From assembly GCF_000003195.3 (NCBI RefSeq), contig NC_012879.2, positions 35,147,596 to 35,211,595 on the forward strand: a stretch of DNA of 64,000 bases, written 5' to 3'. This stretch comes from Sorghum bicolor. Lineage: Eukaryota > Streptophyta > Magnoliopsida > Poales > Poaceae. Both the position numbers and the translations under genes were made by a program. Shown here one piece after another: positions 9,039 through 19,772 of this stretch; position 1 is the first letter of the stretch, and every line of letters starts with the position of its first letter. The notes under the pieces were generated by a model, which saw only the letters and a list, made by a program, of their open reading frames with translations, did not search any database and was not told the origin of the DNA.

Positions 9039-12000
9039 ATGCCTGTGAGACTCATCGCCGCCGACGACTGGCGCCCGTCGTTGATGACGGAACGCCGGTT
9101 GCTAGGCTTGAGAGGGAGGGACTCCTGCGCCACCGCACCTCACTGTCGTCGCCGGAGTGGATCGCGCCGCCACGGACCACAGGGAACCCAAGCCGCCCAA
9201 GGGCTACGTGGTGTCGTTTGCCAAGTTCCACCGCCACGGCCTGGACGCTCCTCCGAGCCGCTTCATGCGGGCGCTCTGCCACCATTACGGGGTGGAGCTC
9301 CAGCATTTCTCCCCAAATACCATCACCATCGCGGCGGTCTTTGCCGCGGTGTGTGAGGGCTATTTGGGGATGATGCCCCACTGGAAGCTGTGGCTCCACC
9401 TCTTCAATGCCCCTACTGGAACTACAGGCGTGAGGAAACCCATGCGGGCCGGGTGCCTCAACCTGGTGCTGAAGACGAAGAAGACGGAGAGGCCACGCGA
9501 GTACATCCCGGTGGGGTTGTCATCGAACCACGCTGGTTGGGACTCCCAGTGGTTCTACCTGAGGAACGACGATGGCCTTCTCCCTGCCTACATCGGCCGC
9601 CTGATTACGGAGCGCCCGGACAACTAGACATACGGCGTCGTCCAAGACCACCAGTCGTGACTCGACCCCCTCCTCAACGCCCTGAAGAAGCTGCGCTTGG
9701 AGGGCCCATCCGCTGCTCTCGTCCTCTCGGCCGTCCATCATCGGAGAGTTCTCCCGCTGATGTCTCGGCCGCTGAGGATGGATGAGATGGGGCCCGGCGT
9801 TTCCTCCCGGGACCTCGAGGCATGCCGGATGTCCAACGAGGCTCTGGCGGACGACAAAGCCGCAGCCCGGGTTAGGGCGGCCATTGTCGGCAACTTTAAG
9901 CCGGAGCACGTCAATGGCTTCCCCATGAGGCCTGATGAGGGCTCGATTGACCTGGTATGTTACTTTCTTGTACATGGCTTTGATTCTGGATTTCCTTCAA
10001 TTCCCTTTTTAAGCTGGCCTTTGTTCTGGTAGGGATAGATCAATGTCCGGTCCTCGAGGCGTCCAGTAAAGGAGGACGAGGTCGACCTTGACAAGCGGCG
10101 CCAGTCCGCCGAGAAACAAAAGTCCGCCAAGGACTCTAAGAAGAAAGGGAAGAAGAAAAGGAACCTCGACCGCCAAGCACTAGAGGCGCGTCGAGCTAAA
10201 TCTAGGCAGAGGGGCGGGCCTGAAGAAGAATCCACCAGTGAAGATGACGGTGGAGATGGTGATGACGATAGCGACGACTCCGAGGGGATGGCGTCTCGTC
10301 TCGACCGGATCCTCGAGGGTCCGCCTTGTGGTGACATCGACGCCCCGCGGACGAGAGCGCCAAAGGAGGGGCCAGGCGGATCTCACCGCGCTCGCGCTGA
10401 CACTCCTCCCGTGCCTGCGTCAAGTCGGGCCGTCCCGCACCACCAACCTCCCCCTGCACCAAAGGCGGGTGGCCGGGCTAAGCCCAGGCGACGGGGCCGT
10501 TGACCCGTGGCCGCGCCGTGGCCTCCGAAAAGGGGGACGTCGACCGCAGGAGCGCTAGCCCCGGCACTCGCCGATGGGAGATGTCGGACCAAGGCCCGCG
10601 CCTGCCCGTGCGGGGCCTAAAGTCTCGATGCGAGGTGGTTTGAGGCCCACCGGTCGGGGTACCGGCAGGCGAGCCATTCTCCCTGTGGGGTAAGTTCTTC
10701 GACGCTGAGATCCTCATCCTTCTGTTTCTTTGTGTTTCTTCGCATAACGGTCTCCCTTATGCCCGTTTCTCTTTTCTCAGGTTGAAGCGGATGCTTGAGC
10801 AGGCCCAGCCTTCAATGGCAAAAAGGCTCAAGGTGGGAGCGGCTTCCAAGGACTCAGGTTTGTAGCCTATTCCCATTGTCATGGGATTTGTGTTGCTCTT
10901 ATGTTGGCCATCATAATGACTGACTTTTGCTTTTGCGATTTATATGCTCCTCCGACCCTCGACCCCCGACTGGCACCGAGAGTGCCCCGCCCCGTCCCCT
11001 GGCGGGTGAGTCTGTCCCGCCGTCGCCAAAACGGGCTGAGGCGCCTCAGCCCCAAGGGCAAGGGGGAGCCCCCGAGCCTCCCCGATCGGGGGTCGAGGGG
11101 GATCCCATTACCATAAGTGATGGGTCTGGCGGTGACGGGACCTCGAGGGATGCGCGTTCTATGGACGAAGAGGCCCAGACTTCTCTCGTCACAAGACGGA
11201 TGCCCTGGCCTGCTGGGCTTTGCTCCATCGAGGAGCAGAAGAAGAAAGAGGAGGAGGAGTGTGAGCAAGAGACGCGGCGGCAACTGCGGGAGCAGGACCG
11301 TCAACAGGAGCCGTAGGAGCTCCAAGAGCTGTAGCCGTAGGGGGACTAGCCGTCGGAGGAGCCGCTCGAGCCTCCTCCTCACAGTCCGCCCCAACCGGTA
11401 CTACCGGCACCGCAAGAGCCCGGGAACCAAGAAGAGGGTCTGCCGGTTTTTGGCCCTCTGACCCCAGCGTGGCTCCGTCCAGGGACGCCCGCCGCGATCC
11501 CAGCAGAGTCGGGGCGGGCGGACGGCGTGGTGGCGCTCGCCTACATGATGCGCACCCCTGTCGACCCTGAGTCCGAGATCAGGAGGACGATCTACGGCAT
11601 GGACGGGATCGCCCCGGGATTCCTCTGGGAGCGTCGGTCGTGGGAGGACCGTATTCCCGCCGAGGAGGACGAGGCTGGGACGTTGGGCGGAGGCGGAGGT
11701 AGCGAAACGGGCACCTGGAAGACGGTGGATGACGACAGGCGGTTCCCCTCCCTCGTCGACTTGTTCCTGTGCCATGGAGGGTCCCTCGAGACCGTCGAGG
11801 AACTCATCCGCGGCGTCAAGGCACGGGCCGACCAGGAGATGGAGAACTGGTGCCCCGATCGGATCCGCATCCGGGCTTCCACTGATCCGTCCGAGCCCAA
11901 CATTTTTCTGGACGATCGGAAGGAAGCCGAGAAGTGGGAGCACGTCTAGGAGCTCCGCCTCTGGATGAAGCACATGGTGGGGCTCCTATCGGACGTTGTA

Positions 12001-13318
12001 AACAACAGACTCGGGCCGGCCTACTTTGTAAGTCTCCTAGTCCTTTAATCTTTATGAAACTTGTTGGTTTTTGGGTTCTAACCGCTCGATCACCGGCTCG
12101 CAGGACCTGAAAGAGACCTCCCGCATTGAGTCAAGCTTTATTCACGCCACGAGAGGCGGCTGGGAGCAGCTCCCCATCCTCAAGGACCAACTCCTGGAGT
12201 CACAGGAGGAACTCCTCCAAGCTTACAAAGAGCTCTTGGCGCTCAAGGAGGAGAAGAAGGAGAGGGAGGCTGCCCTGGCCGAGGCTCGAGAGGCCTCAAG
12301 GAAGGCTGTGGAAGAGGCTGTGCTGCTGAGGGAGTGGGCTCTGACGGTCTAGGAGGCTGGGTCCAAAGCCCGGGAGGAGGCCCTGTCCTACAAGAACGTC
12401 ATTGCTGACCTAGACAAGGTGAAGGGCCTCCTCAAGACCGACCTGGACTCCCTCCGAGAATCCTTCCAAAGGATGAAGGTGGAGTATGTGAACAGCGAGG
12501 TCGCCAGGGGCGCCATGGAGGAGGCAAAACAGAAGGCCCTCGAAGACCTCGAGGCGGAGCGGGCTCGACCCCACAGCCTCTCTAACGACGTCGATCGTCT
12601 GAAGAGGGCACTGCTGGAGAAGGAAGGAGCCATTATGCAGGCCGGCAAGGCGATCGAGGATCTGCGCGTCGCCAACACCGAGCTGGCGCGCTCCAACAGG
12701 GAGGTCGAGAGGGCCAACACCAATTTGGTTGGTGAAAACACGGCTCTAGAGGAGAGCATCTGCGGTACGTTTTCTATTATCGAGTTTCTTTTCTGAGGCG
12801 TGTTTGGTGTTATCTAATCTACTCTCGTTGATCCTCGCAGGGCTCAAGGATGAGCTGTTGGCTGCCCAAGTCGAGGCCCGCTCCGTCAAGACCCAGCTCG
12901 AGGGGGAGGTCGCCTTAAACGGTCGCCTAAGGACTGCGATAAGCGACCTCTCGGCTTCCTGGGAGCTCGAGCCTGTTGACGAGTCAAGGGAGGAGGCTCG
13001 GGGCGATGCACTCGTCGACCAGCTATGCTGTCTTGGAGCTACGCTGAGGGACCGGGTGCGGGACGCCCTCCCGTCGGAGTGAAGCGGGCGATAGCGGTAG
13101 TCTGCTCAGGCTTCTCCTACGACATGGAGGTGGTGTCCCACGGCTTCATCACCGACATCTCGAAGACTGATGCGGAGAACGAGGAGAGGCTCCACGCCTT
13201 GATCGACGACGCAGAAGTTCCTAGAGAGAGGTTGGCTAAGCTATTCGAGCCAGAGGTACTTCCTCCTAAGACTAGCTCAGGCGCGGGTGAGGATGGTGAG
13301 GGCCGAGACTCGGACTGA
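9039..13318 (+). pseudogene. Antisense spliced gene, putative gypsy type transposon (Transposase_28) family, copy B1
   Basis: This gene runs opposite to gag-pol. The N-terminal domain at about 9190-9627 carries GYVVSF, FMRALCHHYGVELQ, VCEGYLG and WFYLRNDDG, typical of the Transposase_28 family found in grass retrotransposons; its biochemical role is unknown. Introns with GT...AG ends are visible at 9955-10038, 10690-10780, 12028-12103 and 12765-12840, and one more is likely after 10857. The middle is Pro/Arg/Glu-rich and low-complexity. The 12104-13080 part is a long heptad-type coiled coil. The gene is broken: frameshifts near 9108, 9160-9185 and 13080, and stops at 9625, 10501, four TAGs within 36 bp (11314-11349), 11947 and 12350. 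The natural stop is at 13316. A start at 9039 fits the TATA distance but is not certain. Confidence 0.8.
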
Positions 13319-13855
13319 GGCCTGCGAGCCTAGTCTGGGTGCCTGGGCCCCTTGTATAGTACTCTGTCAATTTGTATTTAAGTAATATCTTTTAAGTGGT
13401 TGTTAAATGTTTATCTGTCTTTCCGCTCGAGGCTCTTTTATTTCCATTTGCACCTATGTTTGTATTCTTCGTTTGATCTTTTGTGTAAGGCGATCTCGGT
13501 TGCCTCAAGGGTGGGGAAGCGAGTAGAGTTTCCGTAGTCTGGGGGCGTAGGAGTACTTAGGCTCGTCGTCTCTCAGCACTTAAGGGGCTCGAGGTGCCTC
13601 TACTACTTGACCATACGAGATTACTGATAGGAAAGAAGGGTTACTTGGTTTTTTTCGATACTTGGGGGGGGTCACCCCCCTGCTAGCCCCCGAGGGGGTA
13701 TCGTCTATGATGGGTCATAGTCGGTACTCCCTTCTGACGTCGAGATTTTAACTTGTGAAAAAGTAAGTTGCTCGAGGGAAAGACTTTATTTATTCATGCA
13801 TTCATTTACAAGGCCTTGGTACAGAATGTACGTAGGAAAGTAGAGCTTTGAAATT
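13319..13855. other. Gap between convergent gene ends in B1
   Basis: No gene seen. It separates the 3' end of the antisense gene (plus) from the 3' end of pol (minus), so it should hold both sets of 3' processing signals. A G6-TCA-C6 inverted repeat lies at 13666-13680. Confidence 0.55.
13666..13680. other. Perfect G6/C6 inverted repeat
   Basis: GGGGGG, TCA, CCCCCC, in the convergent region; the G run extends two bases further left. It is followed by GCTAGCCCCCGAGGGGG. It could form a stem on either transcript. Confidence 0.5.
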
Positions 13856-14992
13856 CTAGGGGTAGAATCGACGTAGCTGTTCGATGTTCCACGCGTTGGT
13901 GAAGATCACCCCCTTTTCATCTGTGAGTTTTTATGTCCCTGGCTTCAAGACCTCGGCCACCACGTATGGGCCCTCCCAAGGTGGAGTCAGCTTGTGGCGT
14001 CCTTGATTGCTTTGCCGCCATCGTAGGACGAGGTCGCCTACGTTTAAATCCCTCTTGCGCACGTGCTTGTCGTGGTAGCATCGAAGTTTCTGCTGGTATC
14101 TGGTAGAGTTGAGGAGGGCCATGTCTGGAGCCTCCTCGAGTTGGTCGACCGCATTTTCTTGAGTCACTTTATTTGATTGCTCGTTGTATGCTTTGAGCCG
14201 AGGGGATCCATACTCGTGGTCTGTTGGGAGCACAGCCTTAGAGCCATAGACCATGAAGAATGTGGTGTACTTTGTGGCCCTGCTTGGCGTTGTCCTTAAG
14301 CTCCATAGGACCGAGGAAAGTTCCTCGACCCATTTCTTGCTGAATTTCTTCAAGCGATTGTAGATCCTTGGTTTGAGCCCTTGCAAAATCATGCCGTTGG
14401 CACGCTCGACCTGGCCGTTAGGTCGAGGGTGGGCCACTGCGGACCAATTCACACGGATGTGATGCTGATCGCAGAAGTCCAAGAACTTCTTGCCGGTGAA
14501 CTGAGTGTCGTTGTCAGTGATGATGACGTTGGGAATCCCAAACCGGTGGATGATGTCGGTGAAGAAAAGGACGGCCTGCTCGGAGCGGATGTTGGTGATG
14601 GGTCGAGCCTCGATCCATTTGGAGAATTTGTCGATGGCTACCAATAAGTGGGTGTACCCCCCTTTTGCCTTTTGTAGAGGCCCTACTAAGTCGAGCCCCC
14701 ATACCGCGAACGGCCATGTGATAGGGATCATCTGGAGAGCATGGGCAGGCAGGTGCGTCTATTTGGCGTAGAATTGGCACCCATGGCACGAGCGTACGAG
14801 CTCGACGGCATCAGCTACGGCCGTTGCCAGTAGAAGCCTTGTCGGAAGGCGTTCCCCACGAGGGTCCGTGGAGCAGCATGGTGCCCACAAGCCCCCGAGT
14901 GTAAATCCTCGAGGAGTTTCTGGCCTTCTTATATGGTGATGCAACGCTGCAAGACCCCCGTCGGGCTTCGTCGATATAGCTCTTTGTCCTCG
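13856..14992 (-). pseudogene. Family B integrase (B1)
   Basis: C-terminal part of the polyprotein, inserting cDNA into the chromosome. The catalytic core keeps all three acidic residues: Asp in GLDLVGP, Asp in ITDNDTQF and Glu in GQVERANG. The C-terminal region has WEGPYVVAEVL. The HHCC zinc-binding region upstream is recognisable (ACGHHA, then SCHGC at about 14784-14800) but broken by a stop near 14927, a frameshift near 14826 and a TAG at 14758-14760 in place of Gln. Another stop lies at about 13931, and the natural end is TAG at 13856-13858. The core is well preserved, but the protein cannot be made as one chain. Confidence 0.88.
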
Positions 14993-16260
14993 CCATAGAT
15001 TACGTATGACTTGGCCCGTCGAGCAATACGGCGGGCCTCGGATCGATCTTCCGGCAGCTCGCAGCGGATCAGGCAGTCGAGGAACGGCGTGCGCCAAACG
15101 AACGGTCGACCGGGCCGCTGTTCCACTTCCATTACCTCAGCCGCCATTAGTAGTGCTTCGACGGTGTCGGTTTGCTGGATAGGAGCGGGCTCGATGCTAG
15201 CCCCCGAGCCCAAGTCGATGGATGGCTCATGTAGATCTCTTGAAAACGCGTTAGGTGGGACCGTGCCTCGAGTCGACGCGATCTTGGCGAGTTCGTCGGC
15301 TGCCTCGTTGTAGCGTCGGGCGACGTGGACGAGCTCGAGGCTGTAGAACTTGTCCTCGAGTTGACGGACTTCCTTGCAGTACGCCTCCATTTTTGGGTCG
15401 TGCCAGCTTGAGGTCTTCATCACTTGGTCGATGACGAGTTGGGAGTCGCCTCGAACGTCGAGGCGTCGAACTCCAAGCTCGATGGCGATCTTCAGACCGT
15501 TGACAAGGGCCTCATACTCTGCAACATTGTTGGATGTGGCAAAATGTATCCTGATGACGTACCTCATATGAACGCCCAGGGGCGAGATGAACAGCAGGCC
15601 CGCCCCAGCTCCCGTCTTCATGAGAGACCCGTCGAAATACATCGTCCACAACTCTGCCTGAACTTGAGCCGGGGGGAGCTGGGAGTCAGTCCATTCCGTG
15701 ATGAAATCCACTAGGGCTTGTGATTTGATAGCTTTTCGAGGTGCGTAAGTGAGGGTCTCGCTCATGAGCTCGACTGACCACTTTGCGATTCTTCCCGTTG
15801 CCTCCCGACTCTGGATGATCTCTCCCAAGGGGAAAGATGAGACCACCGTGACAGGGTGCCCGAGGAAGTAATGCTGCAACTTGCGTCGGGCGAGGATTAC
15901 GGCGTAGATTAGCTTCTGGATCTGTGGGTAGCGCGCCTTGGTCTCCGAGAGCACCTCGCTGACGAAATAGACTGGCCTCTGGACTGGCAATGCATGCCCC
16001 TCCTCCTGCCTTTCGACCACTACTGCTGCACTGACGACCTGGATCGTCGATGCAATGTACAGAAGCAGAGGTTCTGCGGGTTGAGGCGGGACTAGCACTG
16101 GTGCAGAGGTCAGCGTTTTCTTCAAGTTATCGAATGCTTCCTCGGCCTCTAGGGTCCAAGAAAAACGCTCGACTTTCTTCAGAAGTCGATATAGTGGCAA
16201 CGCCTTTTCTCCCAACCTCGAGATAAAACGACTCAGCGCCGCTAAGCATCCTGTGACTCT
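14929..16260 (-). pseudogene. Family B RNase H regions (B1)
   Basis: One open stretch of 428 codons (14929-16215). The first part is the RT-linked RNase H (QKLIYAVILARRKLQHYF). A second, archaeal-type RNase H follows, with MYFDGSLMKTGAGAG, NNVAEYEAL, RGDSQLVIDQV and AADELAK, so all four acidic residues of its active site are visible. Two RNase H regions in series are typical of the Tat lineage. They would remove RNA from RNA:DNA hybrids in reverse transcription. It is separated from RT by a TAG near 16261 that replaces a Gln codon. Confidence 0.88.
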
Positions 16261-17082
16261 CTACATGCCCTTGACGTCTCGGATTGGCCCCATTCTTGTG
16301 ATGGCCGAGACTTTCTCGGGGTTGGCCTCGATGCCGCGCTGGGAAACGATGTAACCCAGGAGCATGCCTCGAGGTACGCCGAAAACGCACTTCTCGGGGT
16401 TGAGCTTGATCTGGTTGGCGCGTAAGCAGCTAAAAGCGATCTCGAGGTCCTGGATCAGGTCTCCCTGTCGCTTTGACTTGACGATGATGTCGTCGACATA
16501 GGCCTCGACCGTCGACCCTATGTGCTTGCCAAACACGTGGAGCATGCAGCGCTAATATGTGGCTCCCGCGTTTCGAAGCCCGAACGGCGTGGTTACATAG
16601 CAATACATCCCAAAAGGTGTGATGAAAGATGTCGCGAGCTGATCGGACTCTTTCATTTTTATTTGATGGTAACCAGAATATGCATCAAGGAACGAAAGGG
16701 TTTCACATCCTGCAGTAGAATCAACAATTTGATCAATACATGGTAATGGAAAAGGTACTTTTGGACATGCTTTATTTAAACTCGTATAATCGACACACAT
16801 CCTCATTTTCCCATTCTTTTTCTTAACTAGTACAGGGTTTGCTAACCAGTCGGGATGGTGAACCTACATGATGAATCCGGCCATCAAAAGCTTATGGATC
16901 TCCTCGCCAATAATCTTGCGCTTCTCCTCGTCGAATTGGCGCAACCTTTGCTTCACTGGCTTGGAACCGGCTCGAATATCCAAGGAGTGCTCGGCGACTT
17001 CCCTCGGTATGCTAGGCATATCCGAGGGACTCCATGCAAACATGTCGGCGTTGGCACGGAGAAAGTCGACGAGCACAGCCTC
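16261..17082 (-). pseudogene. Family B reverse transcriptase (B1)
   Basis: RT palm motifs are present: CVDYTSLNKACPK, FLDAYSGYHQI and AYVDDIIVKS, whose VDD box is the catalytic Asp pair; the DAYSG Asp completes the triad. The N-terminal lead has MFAWSPSDMPSIPREV. Three TAG stops divide it: at about 16552 (Gln codon), 16866 (Glu codon) and 17083 (Gln codon). The stop at 17083 is shared with copy B2 at 36481. The stretch 16640-16850 is more AT-rich than its neighbours, but alignment with B2 shows it belongs. Confidence 0.88.
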
Positions 17083-17843
17083 CTATTTGGGGTCGAGGTC
17101 GGCGCTGATCGTCAGCACCTTGCCGTCAGAGTTGTTGGGGTCGAGCGGGATCTTCTTGGTTCCTTCCGCCGGCTCGAAGCTGCCCGCGTGGCGCTTGGGC
17201 TCTGGAGCCTCAGCGGCCAGGGCCTCGAGCTTCGAGGCAAGCTCGGTGGAACTCTCGACCGCCTCCCCATACTTGACGCACTCGACGTCGCACTCGTATG
17301 CATGCTCAAAGGAGGAGCTGACGGTGATGACGCCCTTGGGCCCGTGCATCTTTAGCTTCAAGTAGGTGTAGTTGGGGATAGCCATGAATTTGGTGTAGCC
17401 CGGGCGCCCGATGATGGCGTGGTACGTGCCCCGGATTCCCACCACCTCAATGGTGAGGGTTTCCTTTCTGAAATTGGTCGCTGTGCCAAAGCAGACCGGT
17501 AGATCGATTCGACCTACCGGCAACGCCTTCTACCCAGGAACGACGCCATGGAAGCCTCCGGCGCTTGGTTGGAGCTGCGACCTGTTGATGCCGAGGAAGT
17601 CGAGGGTCTCGAGGTAAATGATGTCCAGGCTGCTGCCACCATCCATCAGCACCTTGGAGAGTCTGGTGTTGACGATGATGGGGTCGACAACAAGCGGGTA
17701 GATGCCGGGGGCGACCACCTTGTCGGGTGGCCCTCTCGGTCGAAGGTGATGGGGTTGCTCGACCAGCTGAGGTACTGGGGCACCGCCATTCTTGCCGCAA
17801 AGACCTCACGGCGCTCCCTCTTGTGTTGCCTTGCGGTCAGCTA
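17083..17843 (-). pseudogene. Family B protease region (B1)
   Basis: Retropepsin-like aspartic protease that would cleave the polyprotein. The active-site motif VLMDGGSSLDI is at about 17620-17655 and the second conserved block is TYHAIIGRPGYTKFM. A frameshift near 17530 separates the active-site part from the rest, and a TAG at 17841-17843 replaces a Gln codon at the gag boundary. It lies between gag and RT as expected. Confidence 0.82.
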
Positions 17844-19240
17844 TGTCGAGGGCCCACCGTAGATCATGTAGCAGTTGTGGACGGCTGGGAAACCGTCGTC
17901 GTCTTTGTCGTTCCCCTTGTCATCGTTCTTATCCTTCTTTGGGTCGTCGCGCGCGTCCTTCTTGAACCCCAGACCGTCAAAATGCTTTTTCAGCATACGA
18001 CAGTCCTCGAGCTTATGGTTGGCTCCTCCCTTATGGTAAGGGCACGGCTCCTTCAGCATCTTATCGAAGATGCCCACCTCTGGAGGACCTCGAGGCCTTT
18101 TGCGTTCCATGGCAGCGACGAGATCGTCGTCGAGGTCTTTCCGCTGGAACGGGCGGGTTTTCTTCTTCTTCTTGTTCTTCTTGAGCCCTCGACTAGGGCC
18201 CTCATCATCATCGGCGGGCGGCTTGCCCTTCCTTCCTTCACAGCTGAAGAAAGCGCCGACCGCTTCTTCTCCCGCAGCGTAGTTAGCCACTACGTCCATC
18301 AGCTCGTCGACGGTCTGAGGGCGATTCCGGCCCAATTCCCGCACCAAGTCTCGACTGGTGGTACCAGAGACAGGCTAGGATGACGTCATTGTCGGGGATG
18401 TGCGGCAGCTTGCTTTGAGAAGTGTCGAGCGTTCTCTCGAAGAGTTTCCCCTGACCTCTGCTTGCATTTGCTAAAGTCCCATGAGTTGCCCGGTCTAATG
18501 TAGGTTCCCTTGAAGTTGCCCTCGAACACCCTGACCAAATCCACCCAGTCGTGGATCTGATCGGCTGGAAGCTCCTCGAGCCACCTGTGGGCGGTGTCGG
18601 AGAGGAAGAGCGGCAGCTATCTGATGATGGCTCCATCATCTCCTCGTGCGCCTCCTAGCTGACAAGCCAGCCTGAAGTCTGCCAACCACAGCTCTAGTTT
18701 GGTTTTGCTGTTGTATTTTGCGATGCTGGTCGGGGGTCAGAACGGACTGGGCAGCGGCGTGCTGCGGATTGCCCTGCTGAACACCCGTGGGCCTAGTGGC
18801 TCTGGGGCCATCCGGTCCTCGTCGCTGTCGTACCTCCCGCCGCGATGGGCGCTATAACCATGCTCTTCCGCGTCCCCGTACCGACGTCGACGGTTCTCTT
18901 CAATGTCGCGTCGCGCATCGTGTCGACGTTGGTTGTCAGCGGGGAGGACGAGCGTGGTCTTTTTCCCTCGAGGGGGCGACTGCTAATGGACCGACACCTC
19001 CTTTTCGTTTTGGCCTGGCTCATTGCGCCTTTCGGTGGCCGCTCCTCGACGTCGAGAAGCCGAACTTTCGGCCTGCTGAACTGCCGCCACCTGGGGCAGA
19101 GTCTGCACCTCGTCCCGGATGCGCCGCGCTTGGGAGTTCGATGGCTCTGGCATGTTTTGCAGCAATATTGTTGCTGCCACAACGTTCTGGCCTGCTCGAG
19201 GGAAACGACTGACGGGCTGCTGGCATTGCTAAATCTCAAC
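17841..19240 (-). pseudogene. Family B gag, C-terminal two thirds (B1)
   Basis: Capsid/nucleocapsid precursor. 17841-18347 is open and holds RELGRNRPQTVDELM, a Lys/Arg-rich stretch with KKNKKKKK and a zinc-knuckle-like CPYHKGGANHKLEDC (C-x2-H-x6-H-x4-C). Upstream pieces at 18283-18639 and 18793-19239 are in other frames, so frameshifts occur near 18350 and 18700. The element is cut at about 19240 before the gag start. Confidence 0.78.
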
Positions 19241-19772
19241 GTTCTTCAGCCATGAATATTTGATTGTATCCTGCATTGCCATCCATAAAGCTGATGATCC
19301 GATGCCCAGCCGCAGCATCAACTAGTATATCGGCAACTGGCATTGGCTAGCCATCCATCGGCGTAGCTTTATTGAGATTCCTGAAATCAATGCAAACTTG
19401 AAGCTTCCCATTTTTCTTGTAGACTGGAACAACATTGGAAATCTATTCGGCATACCGACATTGCCGAATAAATTTAGCTTCAATGAGTTTGGTTATTTCG
19501 GCCGTAATATCAGGAAGAATATTAGGATTACATCGGTGAGCTGGCTGTTGATGTGGCCAAAATCTAGACTTGATAGGCAACCGATGTTCAACAATTGATC
19601 GGTCTAAACCAGGCATCTCAGTATAATCCCAAGCAAAGCAATCTTTATATTCTTTTAACAAATCGGTTAACTGCTGCTTACACTCAGAATCTAACTTAGT
19701 ACTAATAAAAGTAGGTCTAGGCTTATCACCACTACCTATATCTACTTCTACCAAATCATCGGCCGATGTGAA
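19241..19772 (-). pseudogene. Family A RT fragment, copy A3
   Basis: The minus strand matches 30262-30790 of copy A4, i.e. the N-terminal half of RT with CFAWDYTEMPGLD and HRLPIKSRFWPHQQ. An in-frame stop lies near 19443. It begins abruptly after family B gag and ends at the Tekay-like LTR. It overlaps in content with A1, so it is a separate copy; it could belong to A2 if the intervening integrase was deleted. Confidence 0.85.

Larger units (their letters stand above)
7067..19240 (-). mobile_element. Family B (Tat lineage) retrotransposon copy B1, 5' end missing
   Basis: A GC-rich Ty3/Gypsy element with gag-pol on the minus strand. Left to right: 3' LTR, antisense Transposase_28 gene, integrase, RNase H, RT, protease, part of gag. 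It is inserted in the PMD exon of family A copy A2 at 7066/7067. On the right it stops within gag at about 19240, where family A RT sequence starts abruptly, so its 5' LTR and primer site are absent and no target-site duplication can be tested. Two RNase H regions plus an extra gene between pol and the 3' LTR are marks of the Tat lineage. CTCGAG words are scattered through it. Confidence 0.88.

Noticed and set aside
11117..11461. Arg/Ser-rich protein on the plus strand (SR-type)
   Set aside because: It is an alternative frame over the Glu/Pro-rich exon of the antisense Transposase_28 gene; the correct frame continues the exon apart from TAG changes.
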